Source: Acidobacteriota bacterium
GTDB taxonomy: Bacteria > Acidobacteriota > Terriglobia > Bryobacterales > Bryobacteraceae
DNA: 64,000 nucleotides
Reading direction: 5' to 3'
Assembly (NCBI GenBank): GCA_016185425.1
Contig: JACPNQ010000004.1
Location: 62,001-126,000 of the forward strand
Made by a program: the position numbers and the translations under genes. Shown here one piece after another: positions 26,277 through 35,547 of this stretch (within the stretch, counting starts at the first letter, position 1; every line of letters starts with the position of its first letter). The notes under the pieces are model-generated. The model made no database searches and was not told the origin of the DNA. It worked only from the letters and a program-made list of their open reading frames with translations.

Positions 26277-27037
26277 TTGGCGACGGTCTCCAGAATCTTA
26301 CGGGCGATGGCTTCGGTATCTTCTGCCTGGGTAAGTTGCGCGAACACTCCTTCCAGCGATTTTTCGGCCATCATCGCTTGCAGATTGGCGACAGAATCAT
26401 GCGCGGCGACCTCGCCCTTGCGAAGGATAAGAACAGAGGAGGCGACCTTCTCGACAACCTCGAGGACATGCGAGCTATAGAGGACGATTTTGCCGCGTCC
26501 GGCGAGGGCGCGGAGTAGACTGCGGAGCACCAGGGCGGCGTTGACGTCGAGACCGGAGAAAGGCTCGTCGAGGATGAGGAGTTCGGGGTCATGCAGGAGA
26601 GCGGCGGAGAGGAGGATCTTTTGCCGCATGCCTTTGGAGTAAGAGGAGAGCGGAGCATGGCGGTCCTCCCAGAGGCCGAAAAGGCGGAGTAGCTCGTCCA
26701 TTTTTGGTTCAAGAACATTGCGGGGCATGCCGCGGAGACGGCCGGCGAGTTGCAGATACTCGCGACCGCTTAGATGGGGATAGAGGTGCGCCTCTTCGGC
26801 CACGTAACCGATGCGGCTTTGGTAGGCCTTCATGTCGCGGACGACGTTTTCGCCATTGAAGAGGATCTCGCCCGCCGAGGGTTCAATGAGGCCCGTCAGC
26901 ATCTTGACCGTCGTGCTTTTACCGGCGCCGTTTGCGCCTAAGTAACCGAGAATCTCTCCAGGGCGGATGGTGAAGCTGACTTTGTCGACGACGGTTATTC
27001 CGCTGTACCGTTTCGTGAGGTGGCGCACTTCGAGCAT
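26273..27037 (-). CDS. ABC transporter ATP-binding protein
   Basis: 254 residues. Walker A LGANGAGKSTTVKML, signature SSYSKGMRQKILLSAALL, Walker B LLILDEPFSGLDVNAALV and the switch His in YSSHVLEVVE are intact. It groups by eye with ABC-2 type (drug/antibiotic export) ATPases such as CcmA-like proteins rather than with MacB-type LolD ATPases. It overlaps the fusion permease by 4 nt, so this ATPase most likely drives the N-terminal ABC-2-like half. Confidence 0.93.
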   Translation of the reverse strand: MLEVRHLTKRYSGITVVDKVSFTIRPGEILGYLGANGAGKSTTVKMLTGLIEPSAGEILFNGENVVRDMKAYQSRIGYVAEEAHLYPHLSGREYLQLAGRLRGMPRNVLEPKMDELLRLFGLWEDRHAPLSSYSKGMRQKILLSAALLHDPELLILDEPFSGLDVNAALVLRSLLRALAGRGKIVLYSSHVLEVVEKVASSVLILRKGEVAAHDSVANLQAMMAEKSLEGVFAQLTQAEDTEAIARKILETVAK

Positions 27038-27151
27038 AGGCTTCGGCTAAGTTTCGGACACCAGTTTAATAGGAAAAGTTCCGCTCACCGCAGCCTTGTT
27101 TACCGCCCAGACGCTTGCAATCGTGTTACCATTCGAGTAGGAGATCCTTTC

Positions 27152-27379
27152 ATGGCCAAACCCGCCTTTGCGCCGGGCGCCCAGGTAGAACATGGCAAGT
27201 TCGGGCTCGGCAGTGTTGTTGAATGCACCGACGAGCACGTAAAGATTAATTTCGACGACCATGGGGAAAAGAAGTTCGTTCTTTCTATCGTCATTGCCAA
27301 TTTGAAGAAGAGCGATCGCCAACCGCCGGCCGGTAAGAAGAAGACGACCCGTAAGAAGGCCGCCACACCCGCCGCTTAG
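27152..27379 (+). CDS. small DUF3553-like (Tudor-fold) protein
   Basis: 75 residues from the ATG at 27152, preceded by GGAG at 8 nt. The body FAPGAQVEHGKFGLGSVVEC and FDDHGEKKFVLSIVIANLKK matches the small beta-barrel at the end of UvrD/PcrA helicases (DUF3553), where it contacts RNA polymerase or DNA. A Lys/Arg-rich tail KKKTTRKKAA follows. As a stand-alone protein its role is unknown; binding to RNA polymerase or nucleic acid is a guess from the fold. Confidence 0.75.
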   Translation: MAKPAFAPGAQVEHGKFGLGSVVECTDEHVKINFDDHGEKKFVLSIVIANLKKSDRQPPAGKKKTTRKKAATPAA

Positions 27380-27936
27380 CTTCCCTTCTGCCGTTTTATC
27401 TTTTGCAGTAACCTGCGAGCCTCGTCGAGTGACGGGGCGGCGGTGAGTTGTGCTTCGGCATCAGTTATCCGATTCATTTGATAGTAGGCGCGGCCTAGTT
27501 CGAAGCGGATTAGTTGGTGGCGCGAGAACTTAGCGGCGGCGGGTGTGAGTGTTGCGACGGCGTCGGCAGGGCGGCCTTCGCGGATAAGGAAGCGCCCGAG
27601 GTGATAGCGAGGCTCCGGAGTGCGGTCCTTGTTGCCATCGACGGCCTGGCGGTATTCTTTCTCCGCCTCGGCGGGGCGGCGAAGCGCCTCATACGCACCG
27701 GCGATGGCATCGTGGACGCGCCAGGGATTGGGGTCGGTTGTTATGAGAGGGGCGAGTGTCTTGAGGGCGTCGTCGTATCGATCGAGGGTGAAGAGCGTGC
27801 GGCCGAGCAGGTAACAGCCATTGACTTCGTTTGCCATGCAGGCCTTTTCGAGAAGCGGCCGGGCGTCGGCAAACCGGTTCTGCTCCAACAGCGGCATCGC
27901 CGCGGCGACTTGCCAGGCTAGCAGGAGTCCGATCAC
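27376..27936 (-). CDS. secreted or membrane-anchored TPR protein
   Basis: 186 residues from a GTG at 27936 that overlaps the upstream stop by 4 nt. The N-terminal MIGLLLAWQVAAAMP looks like a short signal segment. Four to five TPR-like helix pairs follow (for example EQNRFADARPLLEKAC, LDRYDDALKTLAPLI, RRPAEAEKEYRQAVD, EGRPADAVATLTPAAA). TPR arrays bind protein partners. Last gene of the chain aminotransferase - oxidoreductase - unknown - TPR. Confidence 0.75.
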   Translation of the reverse strand: MIGLLLAWQVAAAMPLLEQNRFADARPLLEKACMANEVNGCYLLGRTLFTLDRYDDALKTLAPLITTDPNPWRVHDAIAGAYEALRRPAEAEKEYRQAVDGNKDRTPEPRYHLGRFLIREGRPADAVATLTPAAAKFSRHQLIRFELGRAYYQMNRITDAEAQLTAAPSLDEARRLLQKIKRQKGS

Positions 27937-28295
27937 TCTTCCAATAGTCGAGCTTCGCGGAGACCACGCGCCAGATAGCCGCGCGCGTTTCGCGGATAGC
28001 CGAAGTCCCACCACGGTTCTTCGCCGCCGCTTTCCCAGACGCGCGCCTGACGATTTGTCAGCATGGCCGCAAAGCGCTCGTCGGCTTCGGAGACGCGGTC
28101 CTCGAGCTGAAAAAGCGCGATGGCGGCACGGATATCAAGATCGTGACGGTACTCGTTGAGACCGTATGAATAGCCGCGTTCCACTTCGTCGACGAACTCC
28201 TGCCAGCGGCGAATTAGCCCATCGCTGCCGGCCGTGACGATATGCGCGGGGAAGCCGTTGTCCTCGAGGTATACGACGATGTCTTCTTCGGTCAA
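27933..28295 (-). CDS. conserved small protein of unknown function
   Basis: 120 residues, no signal peptide, acidic. Notable segments: MTEEDIVVYLEDNGFPAHIV, EVERGYSYGLNEYRHDLDIR and PWWDFGYPRNARGYLARGL. No family recognised. The TTG start overlaps the oxidoreductase stop (28292-28295) and its stop overlaps the TPR start, so it is translated as part of the run. The many Trp, Tyr and Asp residues suggest a compact cytoplasmic fold, perhaps a partner of the oxidoreductase. Confidence 0.65.
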   Translation of the reverse strand: MTEEDIVVYLEDNGFPAHIVTAGSDGLIRRWQEFVDEVERGYSYGLNEYRHDLDIRAAIALFQLEDRVSEADERFAAMLTNRQARVWESGGEEPWWDFGYPRNARGYLARGLREARLLEE

Positions 28296-29515
28296 CCCAG
28301 GGAGACCTTCGGCTCCGGTTCGTACTCTATCAAGGCTTCGCGGCCGTTGTTGAGGATGGACAGGCGGCCGGCTTCGACGACGAGTTCGTTGTAGCGGCTG
28401 TTAGCGGGGGTGGCGAGGATGCCCTTTTCGTCGATGTCCTTGAGGAGCATCTGGCGGGCGTTGCAATCGCTCGCGGCGTCGACGCGGTAGATGGCTTTGA
28501 CGAGATACTCGACGCTGCGAACACCATAGCCAACCGGCTCCAGGCCGGGACCGCCGAGATCGTTGTATTGAAAATAGTCCGGACTGGGCTCGCTATAGAA
28601 CGTCGCGCCCGGGGCATCGGATTTCTTCGAGAAGGTATACCCAAGCCCACGGTACTGGTCGCTGTGGTCCAGCATGGCGCCGGTCCCGCCACCGCAGTAG
28701 AGCGTCATGCCCTGCGTGTTCGGTCCCGGTCCTTCGTTCGGATAGCAGAGTGTCGTCTGTACGTTCAACACCGCGCCGTTGTTCCATCGCACCCGTGTAT
28801 CGCACCACAGGTAGCCCTTATTCCCATTCGGATAGGTGTCGGCAATGCCGTAGTTCGATACGGACACCGGGCGCAAGCCGGTGATGAAGTGAACGAGATC
28901 AACGTAGTGGCAACCGATGTAGGTGAAGCAGTCGGTGTTCTCGACGGTACACCAGTTTTGAAAATTGGACTCGCGGTAATACCACTTCTCCATGAGACGC
29001 GCGGTACCGAGTTTGAATTCGCCGAGGCGGCCATCGCGATAGAACTGGCGGGCTTTGTGGGCGCGATCGTCGAAACGCTTGTGGTATTCGACGCCTACAA
29101 AGAGACCGCGCCGGCGCGCTTCGACTTCGATCTCGATCGACTCGCGCGCCGTGAGCACCAACGGCTTCACGCAGATGACGTGCTGATTGTTTTTCAGCGC
29201 TTCCATGGCGGCGGGGAAGTGGAGCTGGTCGGGCAGGGCGATGATGACGACGGAGCGCTCCGGCATTTCGGCGATGACGGCTTTGTAAAGGTCTGGCTGC
29301 GGACCGCCGGCGAAGACTTCCGGATAGGCTTTGAACGATTGGCCGGGAAAGGCTTTCGTGATGGCGGGCGCGGCCGCGAGAGCTTGCACTGTCTTTGCGT
29401 GCTGGGCGCAGACGGTGATCCCGGCCACTTCGCCGTTTCGCTGCATTTTGTAGAGGGCGGGGAGGATCTGATCGTGCGTGATCATCCCGCCGCCGACAAC
29501 GAGCACGGGCTTCAT
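28292..29515 (-). CDS. Gfo/Idh/MocA-family NAD(P)-dependent oxidoreductase
   Basis: 407 residues. The Rossmann start is KPVLVVGGGMITHDQILPAL; the conserved EKP-like motif appears as HVICVKPLVLTARESIEIE, with Val in place of Glu, and the C-terminal half has GCHYVDLVHFITGLRP with the catalytic-face His and Asp. The family oxidises or reduces sugars and inositols. Its ATG overlaps the aminotransferase stop by 4 nt; an oxidoreductase with a class-III aminotransferase recalls amino-sugar or aminocyclitol synthesis, but the substrates are not evident. Confidence 0.88.
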   Translation of the reverse strand: MKPVLVVGGGMITHDQILPALYKMQRNGEVAGITVCAQHAKTVQALAAAPAITKAFPGQSFKAYPEVFAGGPQPDLYKAVIAEMPERSVVIIALPDQLHFPAAMEALKNNQHVICVKPLVLTARESIEIEVEARRRGLFVGVEYHKRFDDRAHKARQFYRDGRLGEFKLGTARLMEKWYYRESNFQNWCTVENTDCFTYIGCHYVDLVHFITGLRPVSVSNYGIADTYPNGNKGYLWCDTRVRWNNGAVLNVQTTLCYPNEGPGPNTQGMTLYCGGGTGAMLDHSDQYRGLGYTFSKKSDAPGATFYSEPSPDYFQYNDLGGPGLEPVGYGVRSVEYLVKAIYRVDAASDCNARQMLLKDIDEKGILATPANSRYNELVVEAGRLSILNNGREALIEYEPEPKVSLG

Positions 29516-30879
29516 ACGCTGAGTGCCTCGACGAACGCTTCTTCGAATGTGGCCAGGCTTTCGTCCACAGCTTCGGCGGTGATGTTGAGCGGCGGGCAGA
29601 CTTTGATGGTGCCGCCGCCGAATCCGACCGGCGAGAACATCAGAACGCCCTTCTCAATCGAGTTACGGATTGCGTTCCAGGCGAGGTCGGCGTCAGGCTC
29701 CGTTGTGCCGGGCTTCACGCAGGCGATACCGGCAACCAGACCCTTGCCGTCGACCCACCCGATCCGCGGATACTTTGCCTGCATACCGCGGAAGTAGTCG
29801 AGCATCCGCCCGCCCTGCACGCGTGCGTTTTCAACGAGGTTTTCTTTCAGGATCAGTTCGAGCGATGCCGCCGCGGCGGCTACGCAGACGGGGTTTCCGG
29901 TGTGTGTCGACGTCATGGAACCGGCGGGATGGAGATCCATGATCTCCGGCCGGCCGATGACGGCGGCGATGGGCAAGGAGCTCGAAATCCCTTTGCCCAA
30001 CGTGGTGAGATCCGGGACGATACCGTAGTGTTCGAAGCCCCAGAGCTTGCCGGTGCGGCCGAACCCCGCCTGCACTTCGTCGCACGCCAGCAGCGCCTGG
30101 TGCTTGCGGCACCAGTCTTGCAATTGGACCATATATCCGGCCGGTGCGAAGGAAGCGCTGCCGCCCTGATAGGTCTCGAGAATGACGCCCGCTACGTGAG
30201 CCGGGTTGACGCCTTTGTCCGCCAACTGTCTCTCGAAATAGGCGAAGGACTGATCGGGCGTGCGGAAGCCGTCGGGGAATTCCAACTGCACGAAACCCGC
30301 GTCGAGGTTGACGATCCAGTCTTTGAGGGACGGGATGCCCCCTGCCTGCTGCGACCCGAGCGTGCGGCCGTGAAACGCCTTCTCAAAGCTGACGATGACG
30401 ACCTTCTCCCGGCCGCCCGCCTTCACGCCGTGCGTGCGCATGAGCTTGATGGCGCATTCGACGGTTTCCGAGCCGGTTGTCAGCAGGAAGACCTTTTTCA
30501 GCGGCTCCGGCATCAGGCCGGCGAGGCGTTTCACGAAGTTGGCACGGATTTCGTTGGGGAAGCAGTAGTTGGTCAGCAGACCGTGGCCTGCCTGCTGCTG
30601 TATGGCTTCGACAACTTCTTTTCGTCCGTGGCCGGCGTTGGTGATGAGCACGCCGCTCGACCAGTCGATCCAGCGGTTGCCCCAGCGATCCCAAACGGAG
30701 AAATCCTCCGCCCGGTCCCACACAACGGGCGGCTGGCCCTGCATGGCTACGGGCTCATAATCGTGCAGTTGCCGCAGAATCGGCAGTGACTCCGGCACCG
30801 GGAAGTCCGTGACGATGCGCCGCAGCGAGGTTTCCACCCGCGGAACGGGGCGAGGGACGAGTTCGTAAGTTCTAGCCAT
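29512..30879 (-). CDS. class-III PLP-dependent aminotransferase
   Basis: 455 residues from the ATG at 30879; a longer frame to 31188 runs into the divergent gene and is not homologous. Fold type I class III: GSETVECAIKLMR (phosphate-binding loop), FHGRTLGSQQ, LLACDEVQAGFGRTGKLWGF with the PLP-nitrogen Asp, and TLGKGISSSLPIAAVIG with the catalytic Lys. The family includes 4-aminobutyrate, ornithine and diaminobutyrate aminotransferases; the exact donor and acceptor cannot be set. First gene of a four-gene coupled run. Confidence 0.9.
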   Translation of the reverse strand: MARTYELVPRPVPRVETSLRRIVTDFPVPESLPILRQLHDYEPVAMQGQPPVVWDRAEDFSVWDRWGNRWIDWSSGVLITNAGHGRKEVVEAIQQQAGHGLLTNYCFPNEIRANFVKRLAGLMPEPLKKVFLLTTGSETVECAIKLMRTHGVKAGGREKVVIVSFEKAFHGRTLGSQQAGGIPSLKDWIVNLDAGFVQLEFPDGFRTPDQSFAYFERQLADKGVNPAHVAGVILETYQGGSASFAPAGYMVQLQDWCRKHQALLACDEVQAGFGRTGKLWGFEHYGIVPDLTTLGKGISSSLPIAAVIGRPEIMDLHPAGSMTSTHTGNPVCVAAAAASLELILKENLVENARVQGGRMLDYFRGMQAKYPRIGWVDGKGLVAGIACVKPGTTEPDADLAWNAIRNSIEKGVLMFSPVGFGGGTIKVCPPLNITAEAVDESLATFEEAFVEALSV

Positions 30880-30943
30880 GGGACCTTCTATTGTCCGGTA
30901 ACATACGCGAAACGCGCAAATTTCGGAATGCATCGAATGTGTT

Positions 30944-31612
30944 GTGAGCACCGCAACCACCGTTCGCGTGCAGGAGAGTTTGTTAGCTCCGCTGGAGAAG
31001 CGCGCCTTGATCTGGATTGCCCAGCGCCTGCCAGGGGCGGTGAATTCCGACCATTTGACGGTGTTAGGGATCAGCTCCATGGTCGCGGCATCGCTGGCGT
31101 ATTGGTATTCGTCGGCGAATCCGATCGGACTTTGGATCGTTAATATCTGCCTTATTTTGAACTGGTTCGGCGATTCGCTGGACGGCACGGTGGCGCGTGT
31201 AAGGAATCGGCAGAGGCCGCGCTATGGGTACTACGTCGATCATGTTGTCGATGTCGTCGCGATATCGCTGCTGATGGGCGGCATGGCGTTGAGCGGCCAT
31301 TTGCGTCCGGTGATTGCCGCGTTTTTTCTGGTCGGCTACCTGTTGCTGAGCAGCGAAGTCTTCCTCGCTACGCATTCGCTGAACAAGTTCCAGATCAGTT
31401 TCTTTAAGTTCAGCCCCACCGAGTTGCGCATTCTGCTGATCATCGGCAACCTGTTCGTCTACTACATGGATCCGCAGGTGAGCCTGTTCGGGGATACGTT
31501 GCAGCTCTACGACATCGGCTTTGGCATCGGCGCGGCGGGCGTGCTGCTGATTTTTGCGGTCACGGCCATCCGCCACACGGTCCAGTTGTATGACGAGGAG
31601 CGCCTCGATTGA
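30944..31612 (+). CDS. CDP-alcohol phosphotransferase family membrane protein
   Basis: 222 residues from a GTG at 30944; no clear ribosome site. About 6 membrane segments. Signature GDSLDGTVARVRNRQRPRYG then YYVDHVVD fits DGx2ARx9Gx3Dx3D. Product type (phospholipid or sugar-lipid) unknown. It overlaps the GtrA gene by 4 nt, which suggests a joint role in lipid-linked sugar or head-group chemistry at the inner membrane. Confidence 0.85.
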   Translation: MSTATTVRVQESLLAPLEKRALIWIAQRLPGAVNSDHLTVLGISSMVAASLAYWYSSANPIGLWIVNICLILNWFGDSLDGTVARVRNRQRPRYGYYVDHVVDVVAISLLMGGMALSGHLRPVIAAFFLVGYLLLSSEVFLATHSLNKFQISFFKFSPTELRILLIIGNLFVYYMDPQVSLFGDTLQLYDIGFGIGAAGVLLIFAVTAIRHTVQLYDEERLD

Positions 31613-31995
31613 TCCAGCGTTGGCTACGGTTTAATGCTGTCGGTATTGCGGGCGTCGCCGTGCAGCTCGCCGCGCTGATGCTGTGGATGCAGTGGACCGG
31701 GCTGCCGGTGTTGGCCGCCACGGCGTTGGCCGTCGAGTGCGCCGTGCTCCACAATTTCTACTGGCATGAGCGCTGGACGTGGCGGACGCGCGGGACTCCG
31801 GGGACCGGCCGGCGGCTGATCCGGTTCCATCTCGCCAACGGCCTGCTATCGATCGTTTCCAACCTCGTGTGGATGCGCGTTCTTGTGGGTGCCCTGGGGC
31901 TCCATTATCTGGCTGCGAATGGGATTGCCATCGGAATTACGGCTCTGCTGAACTTCGCACTCAGCGAACGATTCGTGTTCCGCCCGGCGCGATAA
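31609..31995 (+). CDS. GtrA-family membrane protein
   Basis: 128 residues, four membrane segments. GtrA-like features: RFNAVGIAGVAVQLA in segment 1, ECAVLHNFYWHERWTWR between segments 2 and 3, and LNFALSERFVFRPAR at the end. GtrA proteins are proposed flippases or helpers for polyprenyl-linked sugars. The TTG start overlaps the upstream stop (TTGA). Confidence 0.88.
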   Translation: MIQRWLRFNAVGIAGVAVQLAALMLWMQWTGLPVLAATALAVECAVLHNFYWHERWTWRTRGTPGTGRRLIRFHLANGLLSIVSNLVWMRVLVGALGLHYLAANGIAIGITALLNFALSERFVFRPAR

Positions 31996-32283
31996 CTATT
32001 CCACCCACTCGACTCCCGAGGATTCGAGCATTCCGCCGAGGACCCCGGCGGCGTCTTCCTCCACCGCCTGCAATACTTTCTCCGCAAACGTGCGATCGCT
32101 CGAAATCGTTACGGCGCTGACGAGCGCACGATTCAGCAGATTCGTTGGTCCGATCTCCGCCACCGCCACATTATGACGGCTGCGCAGACGGGCCTTCAGG
32201 CTGCGAATGACATTGCGGCGGTCCTTCAGCGATTGGGCATGTTCGATGCGCAGTTCGAGGTGAAGGACGCCGATGATCGGCAT
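31996..32283 (-). CDS. ylxP: DUF503 family protein (YlxP-like)
   Basis: 95 residues. MPIIGVLHLELRIEHAQSLKDRR and RHNVAVAEIGPTN match DUF503, which in many bacteria sits right after infB and before rbfA. It starts 12 bp after the infB stop on the same strand, as expected for the nusA-infB operon. The family is linked to ribosome maturation by context; function not established. Confidence 0.85.
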   Translation of the reverse strand: MPIIGVLHLELRIEHAQSLKDRRNVIRSLKARLRSRHNVAVAEIGPTNLLNRALVSAVTISSDRTFAEKVLQAVEEDAAGVLGGMLESSGVEWVE

Positions 32284-32295
32284 GGATAGCTGGGG

Positions 32296-35200
32296 TTAGT
32301 CGAGGACGCGGGCAACCTGCTCGGTGACGAATGCCTCGATGATGTCGCCCTTTTCCAGGTCATTGAAACCTGCGATGGAGATACCACATTCAAAGCCGTT
32401 GCGTACTTCGCTTGCGTCGTCTTTGAAGCGTTTCAGAGCACTGATCTTGCCGGTGAAGACAATATCCTTAGCGCGATGGATGCGTACCTCCGCGGACCGC
32501 GGGATAATGCCATCGAGCACATAGCAACCGGCCACGGTGCCAATCTTCGAGATACGGAAGATCTCGCGCACTTCGGCGCGGCCTTTGTAGGCCTCTTTGA
32601 AGACCGGCGCCAACAAGCCCATCATGGCCTTGCGGATTTCGTCGGTGACCTCGTAGATGATCGAGTGCGGACGGATATCGATCTTCTCGCGCTCCGCCGC
32701 GGCTTGCGCGTTGCGGTCCGGCTTCACGTTGAAGCCGATAATGATTGCATTCGACGCAGTGGCGAGCATGACATCGGTTTCGGTAATCGCGCCGACACCG
32801 GTAAGCAGTACGCGGACCCGCACCTCGTCGGTGGACATCTTCTGCAGCGTGTCCGACAGCACTTCGGCGCTGCCTCCCACGTCCGCTTTGATGATGATGT
32901 TGAGGTCCTTGCTCTCGCCTTCCTTCATCTGCGCATGCAGAGCCTCAAGCGTCATCCGCTTGTTCTTGGCCATCTGCACATCGCGGTCCCGCGCCTCGCG
33001 GAACATCACGATCTGTTTCGCCTTTGCCGTGTCAGTGACAACCTGGAACGGATCGCCCACTTCGGGCAGCATATCCAGACCGAGCACTTCCACCGGAGTC
33101 GCCGGACCCGCCTCGCGTATCGGGGCGCCGCGATCGTCGAACATGGCGCGCACTTTGCCGAACACCGATCCGCAGAGGAAGAAGTCTCCGACTCGCAGCG
33201 AACCGTTGCGCACCAGCACGGTCGGTACAGGACCGCGTCCCTTGTCGAGTTTCGCTTCGAGCACATTGCCGATACCGGGACGTGTTGGATTGGCCTTCAG
33301 CGCTTTGATATCGGCAACCAGCAGGATCATTTCGAGCAGCAGATCCAGGTTCAGTTTCGCCTTCGCCGAGACGGGCACCATGACGGTGTCCCCGCCCCAG
33401 TCTTCGGCCAGCAGCCCGCGATCGGAAAGCTGCTGTTTGATCCGGTCGATCTGGGCATCCGGCTTATCGATCTTGTTGATGGCGACGATGATCGGCACAC
33501 CCGCCGCTTTGGCGTGGTTGATGGCTTCAATGGTCTGCGGCATAACGCCATCGTCGGCGGCGACAACGAGAATGACGACATCCGTCACTTTCGCGCCGCG
33601 CGCGCGCATGCGGGTAAACGCTTCGTGGCCGGGCGTATCGATGAAGACGATTTTCTTGTTGTGAATCTCCACCTGGTAGGCGCCGATGTGCTGCGTAATG
33701 CCGCCCGCTTCACGTTCTGCGACACGGGCCAGGCGAATGGCATCGAGAAGCGAGGTCTTGCCGTGGTCGACGTGGCCCATGATCGTTACTACCGGGGCAC
33801 GAACGACGAGATCCTTCGGATCCTCGGCCAATTCCACTTCCCACGTCTGCTCTTCTTCGTAGCTCACCTGTGACGCGGCGGCGCCGAAATCCTTGGCGAT
33901 CTCTTCAGCTAGCTTCACATCAATGGTCTGATTGATCGTCGCGAAGAACTTGCGGTCTACCAGCTTCTTAATAACCAGCGTGGTTTTGATTCCAAGCTTT
34001 TCGGCCAACTCCTTGACCGTAATCCCTTCGGAAACCGTGATCTCCTTGCCCTTGGCGAGGAGTAGATCGGTATTTTCCTTCTTGGCGTATATCGGGCGGA
34101 GCTTGCCTTCTTCGGCTTCCTTAACGCGACCTTGATTCGGCCTCTTGCGTGTGTCGACACGACGGCCCGGATCCACGGGTACCGGCATGGCCGACGGCTG
34201 CAGCATGTTGGCCGAGGTGGGGTGCATAGGCCGTCCACGACCGGGGCCACCCGGTCCACCCGGGCGAGAGCCGTACGAGGACTGGCCAGGTCCCGGAGGC
34301 CGGCCAGGAGAGGGCATTCCGGGACGGGCACCGCCGCCCTGATAAATGGGCCGGCCTGGCGCCGGAGCGCCTGGACGAGGGCCAGGCGTGCCGGGGCGCG
34401 GACCAGGAGGGCCCTGCAACTGTTTCAGGCGGTCCACCATGTCCTGCCGTGGCGGGACGACGGGCCGGGCGGCCGGTTGACCGGCGAGCATACGGCCCGG
34501 GCCTCCCTGCGAAGGCTGCGGACGCGGCGAGGGGGCGCCCGGCCCTGCAGGACGTGGCTGCATCGGGGGGCGGGGGGCGGCCGGGGGTGGCTGGGCGGGC
34601 CGGGGCGCGGGGGCGCCGGGAGTCGACGCAGGGGTTGCTTGCGCGCTCACCTGCGGACTGCCGCCGGCGGGCGGCGCTCCAACAAAGACTGCGGGGGGGG
34701 CCACCGGCCGGGGGCCCGATGGAGGCGGAGGCGGCGCCTGGGGACGAGGCGCTCCGGGCACGCCCGCACCAGGAGTGACGAGCGGCTGCCGGGGACCGGA
34801 AAGGATCTGACCCGGACGCGGCGGGGAAACCTGCTGCGCGGGGCGTGGGGGGGTGACTGGCAAAGCAGGCGCTTTCGGAGTGGAAGGCTCCGCCGGCCTC
34901 GCCGGACCGGATGCAATGGGGGGAGAGATCGGCCCTCCGGAGGCAAGCGGCGGCCGCAGGGGCGCGGTGGCTTTGGTGGCGATCGCGGCCAGAGCTTCTG
35001 GGGTTTCGGCAGCCGGTTCGGCTGTTTTCACCGCAGGCGCCACGGGCTGCACCGGCCGGGTCGCCTGGCTCGCGGCCAGAACGACCGGAGGCGCTGCGGG
35101 CGCGGCGACCTGCGGCCGGGCGGCCGCTCGCGGCGCCGCGGGGAGCGGCGGCGGCTCGACGGCTGGCTCTTCCTCCGGCTCGCCTCCCGAAAGGTCGGCG

Positions 35201-35400
35201 TGCGGATCGTCTTCGATCCGGTAGCGTGCCACCGTCGGGTCGTTCCTCAGGTGATTCCTGATAAGGAGAGCAAGATCGTCGTCGATCGAACTGGAGTGGG
35301 TTTTCTTATCTTGAACGCCCAGGTCGGGTAAAGCGTCGATGATAGCGCTAGGCTTAACCTCGAGCTCCCTGGCCAGTTCGTTAATTCGGATCTTACTCAT
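32296..35400 (-). CDS. infB: translation initiation factor IF-2
   Basis: 1034 residues. IF-2 places initiator tRNA in the ribosome and hydrolyses GTP. Order: IF2_N ([20 protein letters not shown]), a ~350-residue Pro/Ala/Gly-rich spacer (~residues 60-420), a second IF2_N-like unit ([20 protein letters not shown]), then the G domain: G1 [16 protein letters not shown] (~540), G3 DTPGHEAF, G4 NKIDKP, and domains II-IV. The very long Pro-rich spacer is unusual but fits acidobacterial IF-2. Antisense open frames of up to 465 codons across this gene are composition artefacts. Confidence 0.97.
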   Translation of the reverse strand: MSKIRINELARELEVKPSAIIDALPDLGVQDKKTHSSSIDDDLALLIRNHLRNDPTVARYRIEDDPHADLSGGEPEEEPAVEPPPLPAAPRAAARPQVAAPAAPPVVLAASQATRPVQPVAPAVKTAEPAAETPEALAAIATKATAPLRPPLASGGPISPPIASGPARPAEPSTPKAPALPVTPPRPAQQVSPPRPGQILSGPRQPLVTPGAGVPGAPRPQAPPPPPSGPRPVAPPAVFVGAPPAGGSPQVSAQATPASTPGAPAPRPAQPPPAAPRPPMQPRPAGPGAPSPRPQPSQGGPGRMLAGQPAARPVVPPRQDMVDRLKQLQGPPGPRPGTPGPRPGAPAPGRPIYQGGGARPGMPSPGRPPGPGQSSYGSRPGGPGGPGRGRPMHPTSANMLQPSAMPVPVDPGRRVDTRKRPNQGRVKEAEEGKLRPIYAKKENTDLLLAKGKEITVSEGITVKELAEKLGIKTTLVIKKLVDRKFFATINQTIDVKLAEEIAKDFGAAASQVSYEEEQTWEVELAEDPKDLVVRAPVVTIMGHVDHGKTSLLDAIRLARVAEREAGGITQHIGAYQVEIHNKKIVFIDTPGHEAFTRMRARGAKVTDVVILVVAADDGVMPQTIEAINHAKAAGVPIIVAINKIDKPDAQIDRIKQQLSDRGLLAEDWGGDTVMVPVSAKAKLNLDLLLEMILLVADIKALKANPTRPGIGNVLEAKLDKGRGPVPTVLVRNGSLRVGDFFLCGSVFGKVRAMFDDRGAPIREAGPATPVEVLGLDMLPEVGDPFQVVTDTAKAKQIVMFREARDRDVQMAKNKRMTLEALHAQMKEGESKDLNIIIKADVGGSAEVLSDTLQKMSTDEVRVRVLLTGVGAITETDVMLATASNAIIIGFNVKPDRNAQAAAEREKIDIRPHSIIYEVTDEIRKAMMGLLAPVFKEAYKGRAEVREIFRISKIGTVAGCYVLDGIIPRSAEVRIHRAKDIVFTGKISALKRFKDDASEVRNGFECGISIAGFNDLEKGDIIEAFVTEQVARVLD

Positions 35401-35547
35401 AGATGGAGAGAAAATTAATACGCGGCTCTGACGCCCCCGAAAACAGCAAAATGATGGCGGCGTGAGCCGTTACTGCCCCTTCTGCCATGGTAACAGATTC
35501 ACTTCCAACTACATAAAGTGATGCCTGCTCCGAGCAAGAGGAAATGC

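Noticed and set aside
28568..29797. 409-codon + strand frame opposite the oxidoreductase
   Set aside because: Antisense to an intact Gfo/Idh gene; no motif or ribosome site.
32476..33873. 465-codon + strand frame opposite the G domain of infB
   Set aside because: Antisense shadow of a certain gene without recognisable domains.
34132..35331. 399-codon + strand frame opposite the start of infB
   Set aside because: Arg/Gly-rich complement of the Pro/Ala-rich spacer of IF-2; composition artefact.
35401..35547. A 31-codon frame between nusA and infB as a ylxR substitute
   Set aside because: It overlaps the infB start, has no ribosome site and no ylxR-like residues.
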